Source: Dactylorhiza incarnata
Lineage: Eukaryota > Streptophyta > Magnoliopsida > Asparagales > Orchidaceae
NCBI GenBank assembly: GCA_033032865.1
Contig: JAWHQI010000016.1
Span: 19,579,001 to 19,643,000, forward strand
Direction: 5' to 3'
Length of the DNA: 64,000 nucleotides
Below the pieces are notes generated by a model. It saw only the letters and a program-made list of their open reading frames with translations. It was not told the origin of the DNA and ran no database searches. The translations under genes were made by a program, and so were the position numbers. Shown here in pieces: positions 55,173-64,000 of the stretch; the first letter of the stretch is position 1, and the number at the start of each line of letters is the position of its first letter.

Positions 55173-56832
55173 TGATGAGTCCTGATCATATACACTTTTA
55201 TGGACTCATCTGGGCCGTTATTCAGTCATTTCACAGCACTTTAGCCTTGTTATAGTTCATATTTGATATTTCATGCTAGGTGCACTTCTAGGCCCATTTT
55301 GGTGTTTTTTCGTATCTTTCTTTGTTATTAGTTTTCTTGCGATGTTAAGTCCCACTTTCAGTGGCTAGACTGGTGTCGTACGCTGGAACAGGTGTCGTGC
55401 AGGTGTTTTCGGTGCAATTCTGCACAGGAACACTGCGCACGATCACCGGTTCTATTGCGCACGACCACTGGTCGTGCGCCACTGATCGTGTGCACTTAAC
55501 CCTTTTTTATGAGTTCTGTTTGGTGCAGTGCGCACGACCATCTACGCTAGTGCGCACGACCACCGGTCATGCGCCACTGTTCGTGCGCGCTTATCATCAA
55601 TTTCATGAGTTTTGTTTCAACCAGTGCGCACGACCACCTACGATAGTGCGCACGACCACCGGTCGTGCGCCACTGGTCGTGCGACCATGTTATTTCATAA
55701 TTTCTGTCTTTGCAGGTTCCGTCCAGGCAGAGCGCACGATCACCGAATTCTAGTGCGCACGACCACTGGTCGTGCGCCAATGACCGTGCGCACTGTTTAT
55801 TCCAGCGCCTATAAAATGACCTGCTCGCAATTTTAGGTCGATCGGGATTTTCTTCCGCCGTTTTCCGCCCGGTTCCGTCCAGATTCGCCCCTCCACCGTC
55901 GCCCACCATATGGAGGTGCTCCGGGCTTGTTCTTCACGCCAATCTTGAGCCGGAGTTTCCTCTCGGCCTCCTCCTTCATCCAAGAGCTCCAAAGGAAGAC
56001 CTAGCCGCCATTACCATCAAGCAAGAGGAAGTTTGCAACCTCTACCGGATCGTGACGCGAAGAAGACGGGTCCATTGGAGAGTCGTGACAGCTCTCTCTA
56101 CCCCGGACGTAGTTGCGGACCGAGCTTGGACGCGGATTGACAACCCGGCGATTCCAACCGTGAATCTACAACGAGACTTCGGATTCGGTCGATTTCTTGC
56201 CTTGTTCTCCTCTTATTGATTGTTGTAATAGTTAGATCTTTTGTATTTTGATGAAGAACACTATAGACCTTGCTATTTAAAGTTATTTAATGTCTATGTG
56301 AAATACCCTTTTTGTTTATTTGTGTGCTTGAGGTGCGCCCCATTCCATCCTCCATCTCGCCATCACGTCCGGTGCCGCACTAGCAATTGCTAGTGGCGTG
56401 CTTGTCGAAGAGGTGCTTGCGACCCTCACTCCGCTAGCCTACTCGTCCATCCGCCTACCGAAGCGTGGCATCGCGGCCCGTATTCCATCCCGCCTAACGA
56501 AGCAGTGCGCTCAAGGCCTGCACAGTTCGATTCCGCTTGCCTACTCGTCCATCCGCCCTTTCGACGCAGCGCGCTCAAGGCCTGCCTAGTCTCCATCCCG
56601 CCAAGCGAAGCATTGCATAACGGCATTGCATAGGAGTAGTTGATAGCTTTTATTTTATTTTCCAAAAGCCAACCCAACTCCCCCGCATTCCATCCGATTT
56701 AAGGACTTCAATCTCAAGTCCTTCCTCGAAACCTAACTCCACCTTACTGTGTTCCTCAAGAGACCGACACTCGGGGATTTTCCCCATTATTATTACTTGC
56801 GCGACCGGTGCACTTGCCGAATCCTCGCATCA
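55173..56832 (+). repeat. 3' LTR of the Athila-like element
   Basis: 1660 bp, about 99.5% identical by eye to 50313-51972. Confidence 0.93.
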
Positions 56833-56837
56833 GGTAC

Positions 56838-57660
56838 TAGTTTTAGACCATATAATGCTTTTCGTAAAAAATAAACATAATCAGGGAGGGAGGAATCAAC
56901 AAAACTTGGGGGTTGTTCTACGTATACTTCTTCCTTTAAATTACCATTAAGGAAGACTGACTTCACGTCCATTTGATAGACCTTAAATCCCTTGTGAGCA
57001 ACATACGCTAGATACAACCTGATCGCTTCGAGTCTTGCCACAGGAGCATAAGTTTGATCGAAGTCGATCCCTTCTTCTTGTTGGTAACCTTGGGCAACAA
57101 GTCTGACCTTGTTCTTGATGATTACACCATCCTCATCCAGCTTGTTTTTGTAAACCCATTTTGTTTCGATGACATTCTGACCTTTGGGCCTTGGCATTAA
57201 CATCCAAACTTTGCATCTTTTGAATTGATTGAGCTCCTCTTGCATTGCAATGATCCATGAAACATCCACTTTGGCCTCATCAAATCTCTTTGGCTCAACC
57301 TGCGAAAGAAAACTTAAATGCAAAACTTCGTTAGCTGTACCTCTTCTTATCCTTATTCTGACCCTGGTATCTTCGATGATTTGATTTGCTGGATGATCTC
57401 TCTGATGTCTGATCACCAGATTTCTTGCATCATCCCTAATAGTAGGTTCTTCTGCTTCTGGTACGTCTTCTACTTCTTGAGGTTCTTTTTCTTCAGGTGT
57501 GATTGGATAATTCACTGAAACTATCCCTGGCGCATCTTCTCTGATGACTTCTTCCAAGTTTAGTTCTTTCAGTTTTAAACCTGCACCTGCATCTTCAACA
57601 AAAATACTATAAGAGCTGCTGTGAAGCATACTCGTCTCATCAAATACAACATTTATTGAT
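56838..57660 (-). pseudogene. SIRE reverse transcriptase, N-terminal part
   Basis: Minus strand: a Glu-rich linker, [71 protein letters not shown] and KALYGLK, reaching the GGTAC target site. It continues at 50312 beyond the Athila-like element. MDVK-SVFL replaces the common KSAFL; other motifs are normal. Confidence 0.88.
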
Positions 57661-57766
57661 TCTTCTACGACCAGAGTTTTTTTGTTGAAAATCCTATATG
57701 TCTTACTATGACTACTTTAGCCTATAAAAATACCTTAAAAACTAAGTTTTGTAATACTTCCCGTTG

Positions 57767-58654
57767 TTAATTAAGTACGAAGCATTTACTGCTAAAAATT
57801 CTAAAATAAGATACAGTTAGTTTCCTTCCCTTTAGAAGTTCATAAGGTGTTTTATGATGGTTCTTGTTGATTAGTGCTCTGTTTTGCACGTGGCAAGCAG
57901 TGTTGACGGCTTCTGCCCAGAAATATTCTGGAAGAGAAGAATCATTCAACATTGTTCTGCTTGCCTATATAAGTGTCCTATTCTTTCTCTCGGTGACTCC
58001 ATTTTGTTGTGGAGTACGAGGAGAGGAAAACTCATGAAAGATACCTAAGCTTTCAAAAAATTCTGTCATAGCCCCAGACTTGAATTCTGTTCCGTGGTCA
58101 CTTCTAATTTTGATTACGGAGTAGTTTAGTTCATTCTGGATTTGCCTAACAAAATTTGTGAAAGAGTCAAAAGTATCTGACTTGTGTTTTAGAAAGAATA
58201 CCCAAGTAAAACAGGAGTAATCATCAACAATCACCAAGGTATAAGATTTACCTCCTAAACTCCTAACTGTCATGGGACCAAATAGATCCATATGAAGCAG
58301 ATATAAACATCTGGTAGAATCTTTGCCAATTATGCTCTTAAAGTTAGCCCGAGTCTGCTTTCCCATTTGGCATGCAAGACAAGGTCTTTCTTTAATGCAC
58401 TTAACATCAGGTGCGTCACGCACTAAGCTGTGAGAAAATAACATATTTATAGTTTTGAAATTAATATGCACTAGTCTCTTGTGCCATTGGTCATAGAGAA
58501 ATGCATTATCTTTTGCGAAAAAGCATACTGGAGTAGAAGAATCTAAACAAAGGAAATTTAAGAAGAAAATATTTCTACTCCTAGTACTTGTTAAAATAGT
58601 TTCTGACGTATCAGACGACTTTATCAAGCACTTATCCTTGTAGAACTCAACCAT
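57767..58654 (-). pseudogene. SIRE integrase
   Basis: GAG-pre-integrase and finger (DQWHKRLVHINFKTIN, CLACQMGKQTR), then the DDE core: D in LHMDLFGPM, D in IRSDHGTEF, E in QQNGVTERK, and the downstream YFWAEAVNTACHVQNR and FRIFSSKCFVLN. A stop or shift near 57960 separates the two open blocks (57965-58654 and 57767-57952). Catalytic residues are intact. Confidence 0.88.
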
Positions 58655-58677
58655 ATTGCCTTTGTCACATAATTGAC

Positions 58678-58920
58678 TTATGCTAATAAGATTATGTTGT
58701 AATCCTTAACATAAGCTACGTCTGTGAAAGAGACTATACCATTGGTAATCATACCGTAGCCTTTTGTGATCCCATGATCAGATCCACCAAATATAACCTT
58801 TGGACCATCCTTGACTGGGGTGTAGTTTTGCAATACGCTTCTTGTTCTAGTCATGTGCCGCGAACATCCACTGTCCAAATACCAGATAGGCGTGTTGTTG
58901 GCCTTTGGACATACCTGCAA
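58678..58920 (-). pseudogene. SIRE protease
   Basis: The active site WYLDSGCSRHMT and the glycine-rich GGSDHGITKGYG are present, with TDVAYVKDYN downstream. A break near 58678 separates it from the integrase block. Confidence 0.82.
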
Positions 58921-58960
58921 TCAATAATCAATTGCCCTTAGGAACCCAAAAGGATTTGGG

Positions 58961-59236
58961 TCATTGGCTTCTTGTTAGACGACTTCCACTTGGGTTGTTA
59001 ATATTGCGAGTGGTCGTCCTTGCATTATTAACTAGTGGAATTCTAGAATTCTTTGGATTAAACCAACAATCCATGACGAAGTGACCAACTTTGCCCCGAC
59101 ACCAACAGTCGAATCTGTTGTACCTTCTTTTCCCCTCCTGCTTAACTCTTTGAACGGGGGGGGGGGGGGGGGGGGGGGGGGATCTAGCAAGAGCTACCGA
59201 CTTGGAGGTAGAAGCCTCATGATTGCAGAAACACAT
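58961..59236 (-). pseudogene. SIRE gag C-terminal knuckle block
   Basis: Contains CWCRGKVGHFVMDC. Spacing from first Cys to His and last Cys is right for a CCHC knuckle, but the second Cys position holds Arg (CGG), so the finger is broken. A Pro run here is encoded by 26 consecutive G (plus strand 59156-59181). Confidence 0.7.
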
Positions 59237-59893
59237 GGCTCCTTCTCAAGTGGTTTCGTAGCAACAGATTTTACTTTTGGTGCTTTCTTTGCTGATGGTC
59301 CATGCACGAATGAACCATAGTCCTTGAGGACTATCTCTTCGTGAGATGCTTTGAAAGTAGTCGTTCCGAAGTTTCAGGGACGGCTCCATCCTTGGTTTCC
59401 CTTACTTGACTCAACGTGAGTTGGTTTCGTAAAGTGACCATAGGACGTTTCAAAGTCATAGATGTTCGTAGGAATGACTACCTTCTTGAAGGAAGGTTGA
59501 CTTTGATCAGCCTTACCCTTACCCTTAATGGCTCTTTTCTTAGCCTCCTTACTTTTCTCGGTCTGATGACTGATACCGCTACCCTTCGCAGGAGCTCAAA
59601 GCCATCAATGAGAGGAAGGATGCTCTTTGGTTTAGAAAAGCTTTCCACTATCTTTCTCTCCACAACTAGTTTTCCTTCCAACTCAGTTATGGATTTCTCC
59701 TTCTGCTTTAATAGTTCAACAGAGGTTTTGAGTTTGTCCTTCAAGAGTTGGACTTCATCTCTGAAAGGGAGTAATTTTTCAATTTCTTCCCCCAGATCCG
59801 ATTCCACAGTCTTGAGAGACTCAATCTCTTTTGTCTGAGATTTGACTACCTTGCGGCACTTGTCAAATCCTATTAATAGGGCTTTATACTGAA
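59237..59893 (-). pseudogene. SIRE gag coiled-coil region
   Basis: Minus-strand block 59478-59807 (LGEEIEKLLPFRDEVQLLKD, LKQKEKSITELEGKLV) is a heptad-like coiled coil, as in the long SIRE gag. Several shifts. Confidence 0.65.
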
Positions 59894-61240
59894 CTAGTAT
59901 AGCTGAGTCTTCCTTGGAGGAATAGCCTTCATCCGCAATGGAATCCGTCTCAGATTTAGAAGAGGTGTATGTGAGTTTACCTTCCCCTCATGTGGGGTGT
60001 TGTAATTTTCCTCGTCGGTCTGAGCCATGAGCCTGAAGTAGGCTTCCTCGTCTGAGCTTGACTCGTCTGATCCGCTGTCGCTCAGAGTTTTTGACTTTTT
60101 AACCAAAAAGCTCTTTTCCTCCTTCTTCTTACTTTTGAAGGATTTATTGTCTTCTTTTCTCGAACCATCTTTCTTCTTATACGGGCATTCCACAATCACA
60201 TGCCCTGACTTATTGCAGCAGTAACAAATAATGTCAGTCGAAGTATGTTTGTTCGGTTTAGTTTTATACCTGTCATTGTTGTATCCCTTCTTGTGATGTT
60301 CACCATCACGTCTTGATCTTCAGTGATCCGATGAGGAGGATCGACTTCTCCTTTGCTTTCTGTTGTTCAGCAATTTCTTAAATTACTTGGAGAGGTAGGA
60401 GAACTCTCCATCGGACATGTCTGAGCTTGATGATCAAGCCACAAACTCGTCATCTTCCTCTGATGACTGTGTCCTCTCCGGTACAATGATCTTACCTTTC
60501 TTTGACCCTTCGGCCTTCAGAGCTACGAGCTTCTCCTTTCTAGAAGTTCTGCTGCCTTCTTCCTCAGCTTTCTTGATGTCGAGCTTCAATTCATGGGAAA
60601 GAAGCTTCCCAAATAGAATCTGTGGCTCCATCGTTGTCAACTTTCTGAAATCCCCGATAACAATATCCTTGGTATCCCATTCTTTCGTCAGGGATCTCAA
60701 GAACTTGTCATTTAGTTCACCAACTATGAATTCCCGATCATAGTTCCTTAGACCATTGACGATCTTGAAGAACTTCTCATAAGTGTCAGAAATAGAGTCC
60801 CTTGGATCTTGCTTAAAGGCATCATATTCTTGATTCAACAACGATCTTCGCTCATCCCTTACTTCTTCCATACCTTCCATCAAGACGACAAGAGAATCAC
60901 ACATTTCTTTAGCAGATTTGCAATGGAAGAGATTCTGTAGCATAGAGTCATCCACATCACTGGCAATTATATTCTTTGCCATTTTGTCCAAGACGACAAG
61001 AGCAATCTTGTCCTTCGTCAAATGAAGCATCTTCTTAGGAACTTGTATGACTGGGTTGATTGTAGATGCTGTCATGGGGACATGGGGACTTTCAATAATC
61101 TGAAAGATCGTTGGATCGGCGGCTTCCATGTAAAACCTTACTCTTTCCTTCCACATGGGGAAGTTCTCTTTTGTGCAAACTGGCAGCTTCATGGAAGAAT
61201 CCTTGTTTCTATCCATTCCAGACATGGTGTCTTTGAACAA
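59894..61240 (-). pseudogene. SIRE gag, N-terminal part
   Basis: From ATG 61240: capsid-like region (MKLPVCTKENFPMWKERVR, LFHCKSAKEMCDSLV, ISDTYEKFFKIVNGLRNYD, FLRSLTKEWDTK) to a TGA at 60434-60436. After it the same region continues with a basic Ser-rich segment, a good CCHC knuckle (CYCCNKSGHVIVEC near 60190-60230) and a Lys- and Ser/Asp-rich part (60199-59894). Two or more further stops. Gag would form the particle; this copy is dead. Confidence 0.85.
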
Positions 61241-61288
61241 CTAGATGGAGGAGTTTGTTCAAGGTGTTAACTTTTTAATGAACAACCT

Positions 61289-61302
61289 ACCTCTGATACC
61301 AA
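61289..61302 (-). other. Primer-binding site of the SIRE element, tRNA-Met
   Basis: Minus strand TTGGTATCAGAGGTAGG next to the 5' LTR end; the first 11 bases TGGTATCAGAG match the standard site. Confidence 0.85.
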
Positions 61303-61303
61303 T

Positions 61304-62815
61304 TGAAAGTATCTAGTTGCTACCTAAATCACCTAGAGGGGGGGGGGGGGGGGGGGGTGAATAGGTGAGTTCTATGGATTTTTAAGCGGAATTAAAATCT
61401 AAAAAGATAAGCACACATAAAATAAAGAGCACACACAAACACAAGGATTTATAGTGGTTCCCCGGTATGAGTACTCCACTTTCCCGCCTCACTTATCTTG
61501 CATGTCCGGCTAGACCAGACTACTTCACTAATCTCAGATTATAAATAATCTTACAACTCGGAGTTAACAACTCCTACAAGCTTGGAGAACAACCTCTTTT
61601 ACAAAAAGCTCGAAGAACAAACTCTCATACAAACTCGGAGAACAAATTCTCCTACAAACTCGATCCTCTAAACTAGGATCTACAAGAACTTGGAAGATAA
61701 ACTTCCTACAAAATATGTAAATGGATATTACAAAAACTTTAGACTGAAAAACCAATCTCTTAGAATCTCAAGGAGATTCAACTTCTTCAGATCTGAGAAA
61801 ATAGATCTTCTTCTTCCTTGAATGAGATGAAAGCTTGAACTTGAACGAGGAAGAAGAAATCTCTGACTTGAACAACTGGATCTGAAAACTTGTCGACACA
61901 ACAAGATCTATAAATCACTTGAATGAGTCTGAACACGTTGATCTTGTTGAATCAGATCTTGATGAAGAATCGTGCAGAGAACTTGTCAGCGACAGAAAAT
62001 CTTCTTTGCGAGAACGAGAATGGCCGACAGAACTTGCGATCTTCTGTTTCAAAATTAGCATGATTAGGGTTTAAAGAAAAGTCATTTAAGTATTTATTTG
62101 TCCATCTCAAACTGCTATAAACGAGACTTAAGGAAAAGACTCCACGTGTACTATACATGGAAGAAACCCTAAAAAGGAAAAATCGGCATTGAATTGAAGA
62201 ACACACGCTCTGTCAGCATTCGTCGAGTGCACTCGTGGAATCAGATATTACTCGATGAATTCACTTATGGCTCGACGAAAATGACTTAGCAAAATGTGAT
62301 GAGACGGGAAGAAAGAGATCTAAGGCCACTCGAGAACTTCACGAAAGCACTCGACGAATTCGTCGAGTGTTCACGAGAAATTGGCAGACCATTTGACGAA
62401 TTCGTCGAGTGTTCTCGAGTGAACAAAACTTTACTCGAAGAAAGACACTTGACAATTTTCTCTGAAACATCTCGAGTAATTTCGACGAATAGCTAAGTCT
62501 TCACGAGTTGTCTCGACGAAAAAGATTTAGACTAATTTCTTCCAATCCTGAATTCAGCAACTACTTCAATTTGCCTTCTCCATAGTGTTTGAATATAAAG
62601 TACATCCCAATAGAGAGATTTAAATGAGTCAACACCTTGGTCTACACAATGAGGGATTACATTGCATAGACCTGTGTTTATGATATTGGTTTGTACGTAG
62701 CAATTAAAGTCCTGCAAACACATAACTAAAATGCCACATCAAATACAGAATCAATTCATCTTAGTTCAAGGGACACTTCTTCCAATCAAGGTTATTGTGG
62801 CTACAATACCTATCA
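61304..62815 (-). repeat. 5' LTR of the SIRE element (1512 bp)
   Basis: Pairs with 29187-30716. A G run of 20 at 61338-61357 replaces five G in the partner. Palindromic TCGACGAATTCGTCGAG motifs at 62340-62420. Confidence 0.88.
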
Positions 62816-63096
62816 AAGGTAAGCAACCATCGTCGAGGGAGATCTGGGCCAATTACTGGCAACTACGACAAAAACCTTGGTCATTTTGCTTGCTTCAAGA
62901 AACTTCTTTTGCAGAACCCGATCAATAATGTCTGTTGTATAACCCTGTGTTCGCCATATGATAAAATTGAAATTCGTGCATAGGCAAAGCGAGTGAGGGC
63001 CCGCCGCCTCACGACGAGCGGGTCGCAAGGGTGGGGCGAGCCAGACTCACCTCCTCGAGAGGAGCGGAGTGCGAGGACAAGGTGAAAGATTATGGG
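62816..63096 (+). other. Displaced flank of the SIRE insertion
   Basis: Continues the sequence broken at 29186. A GTAAGC donor-like start (62819) and a TTCTTTTGCAG acceptor-like end (62914) could bound a ~96-bp intron. Beyond it no protein is recognised; a GC-rich stretch (62990-63070) has no ORF. Confidence 0.3.
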
Positions 63097-63280
63097 TTGT
63101 CTATAAACTACACCTAGAGAGGGGGGGGGGGGGGAGTGATTAGGTGTTTTCAATTTTCTTTGCCACTTTAAAAGTTTATCAATCACAACACACAAGCATC
63201 ACAGAAAACACACAATGATTTATAGTGGTTCCCAACTAGACAATGTATCTAGAGGTAGTCCACTGTCCCTCCCACCTAGA
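63097..63280 (-). repeat. Truncated SIRE-type LTR fragment
   Basis: ACACCTAGAGAGGGGG...GTGATTAGGTG, then CACAACACACAAGCATCACAG and GATTTATAGTGGTTCCC match the start of the SIRE LTRs at 29205-29350 and 61325-61475 in order. Only the first ~180 bp remain. The G run is 14. Confidence 0.65.
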
Positions 63281-63550
63281 GCTGTCACGGTTCCGATTCG
63301 GTTCCGGTTCTACTAAAACCCTGAACCGAACCGCTAAGGTAACAGTTCTTCAAATTAGAACCAAAACCGTATTTGGTTTGACCGGTTCCGGTTCTGGTTC
63401 CGGTTCCAGTATAATTTTTGGAACCACCGTGTTAACGGTTCCGGTTACGGTTCAACAAGAACCAAAACCAAACCAACCACTAACGGTTCAGTTCGGTTCT
63501 ATGCGGTTCGGTCCGGTTCCAATCGGTTCCAACTAGAACCAAAACCAAAC
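63281..63550. repeat. GGTTCC-rich subterminal repeats, probable hAT-type non-autonomous element
   Basis: TAGAGCTGTCACGGTTCC at the left end resembles plant hAT termini (TAGAGCTGTCA type), and the rest is dense GGTTCC/GAACCA and CGGTTCGGT motifs in both directions. The right end and an 8-bp target duplication were not found. Confidence 0.5.
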
Positions 63551-64000
63551 TTGACGGAATGAATGAGGGAGGTCAAAAATAAAAAAACCAGAGGGGAAAA
63601 GTATACCCATTTGATTTTTTTTGCAAGAGGGACTTCGAAGTCTGAGGTCCGGGCATTGAAATTTCATGTTACACCAAGAGAGAGAACTTTTTGTATAATA
63701 TATAGTAAGTCGGGCTGAAAGTTAAAAAGTAAAACCGCAAAACCACAAAATTGCACCATCCCGTGCCGATTTTAAAAATTCAAAGATCACGATCGTTTAA
63801 TGCTGATGCAATGTTCATGTTACTGAAGATCACGACTCAACATAGGGTAAAGAACGTTGAATTGTTGCTCTTGAAATCTTATTTTACAATTAAAATTTTG
63901 TTTGAAGAATATATTAGTTAATTCAATTTGACTAATTTATCAGCTACAATTAGATTTGTCTTTCATGATTACTATTAAATTTTAGTTGTATATTTTTTTA
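63551..64000. other. AT-rich sequence, nothing recognised
   Basis: No ORF, repeat or motif beyond AT-rich runs. Confidence 0.5.

Larger units (their letters stand above)
50313..56832 (+). mobile_element. Athila-like non-autonomous LTR element with a single zinc-knuckle ORF
   Basis: Two 1660-bp LTRs (50313-51972 and 55173-56832) differ at about eight positions by eye, and the target duplication GGTAC (50308-50312 and 56833-56837) is perfect. An 18-nt tRNA-Asp primer site and an AAGTCTGGGGGTG purine tract are typical of Athila-group Ty3 elements. The 3.2-kb interior has one ORF (52187-53425) and no protease, RT or integrase, the plan of a terminal-repeat element with gag-like ORF (TR-GAG). It is the youngest element in the window and must have moved with enzymes from elsewhere. 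Confidence 0.92.
29187..62815 (-). mobile_element. SIRE-lineage Copia retrotransposon, split by three insertions
   Basis: LTRs 29187-30716 (3') and 61304-62815 (5') flank, in minus orientation, a gag with zinc knuckle, protease, integrase, RT and RNase H, and then an env-like ORF downstream of pol, which is the SIRE/Maximus arrangement. A tRNA-Met primer site adjoins the 5' LTR and a purine tract the 3' LTR. The flanks read AAGGC (29182-29186) and AAGGT (62816-62820), a target duplication with one mismatch. Insertions at 33002-38361, about 38681-48926 and 50313-56832 interrupt it. All coding parts carry stops or shifts. Confidence 0.88.

Overview
The window is plant nuclear DNA, almost certainly from an angiosperm, and is almost entirely transposable elements nested inside one another. 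I see no intact host gene, rRNA, tRNA or CRISPR array. The plant assignment rests on the element lineages (Tekay-like chromovirus, Tat, Athila-like, SIRE and Tork-like Copia, Helitrons). The species cannot be named from this sequence.

Layout. 1-4537 holds old debris: a decayed Copia gag-protease-integrase fragment, two related Helitron 3' ends (the second just downstream of what looks like a captured exon of a chloroplast ECF/CbiQ-type membrane protein), an inverted-repeat element, and a 350-bp AT-rich direct repeat. 4538-28875 is one minus-strand Tekay-like chromovirus (TSD CGCGT, LTRs 3.8 and 3.55 kb). Of its coding region only the integrase end and a chromodomain remnant are recognised. 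Where gag, protease and RT should be, there is a decayed sequence whose motifs resemble the RNA polymerase of a segmented negative-strand (bunyavirus-like) virus. A full-length 13-kb Tat element (9459-22486, TSD GTAAT) is inserted in it. That element carries gag-pol, a ten-copy 97-bp array and two antisense multi-exon ORFs.

29187-62815 is one minus-strand SIRE-type Copia element (TSD AAGG plus one mismatch) with gag, pol and a downstream env-like ORF. Three insertions split it: a 5.36-kb solo LTR of Tekay type (33002-38361, TSD ACATC); a Helitron-like composite (about 38681-48926) that itself holds a full-length Copia element (39339-45815, TSD CTTCC), a truncated Helitron Rep gene and a 461-bp foldback element; and a 6.5-kb Athila-like non-autonomous element (50313-56832, TSD GGTAC) with an intact 412-aa double zinc-knuckle ORF. 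62816-64000 holds the displaced flank, a SIRE-type LTR scrap and GGTTCC-rich hAT-like repeat sequence.

How the parts relate. Target-site duplications fix the order of insertion, and by-eye LTR divergence agrees with it (about 0.5% for the Athila-like element, about 1.5% for Tat, visibly more for SIRE and the chromovirus). Every autonomous polyprotein seen carries stops or frameshifts. The only long intact element ORF outside the broken polyproteins is the 412-aa protein at 52187-53425, together with the spliceable antisense ORFs of the Tat element. The most unusual points are the virus-polymerase-like tract inside the chromovirus, the Helitron exon capture, and arrays of short palindromes in the LTRs of three unrelated families.
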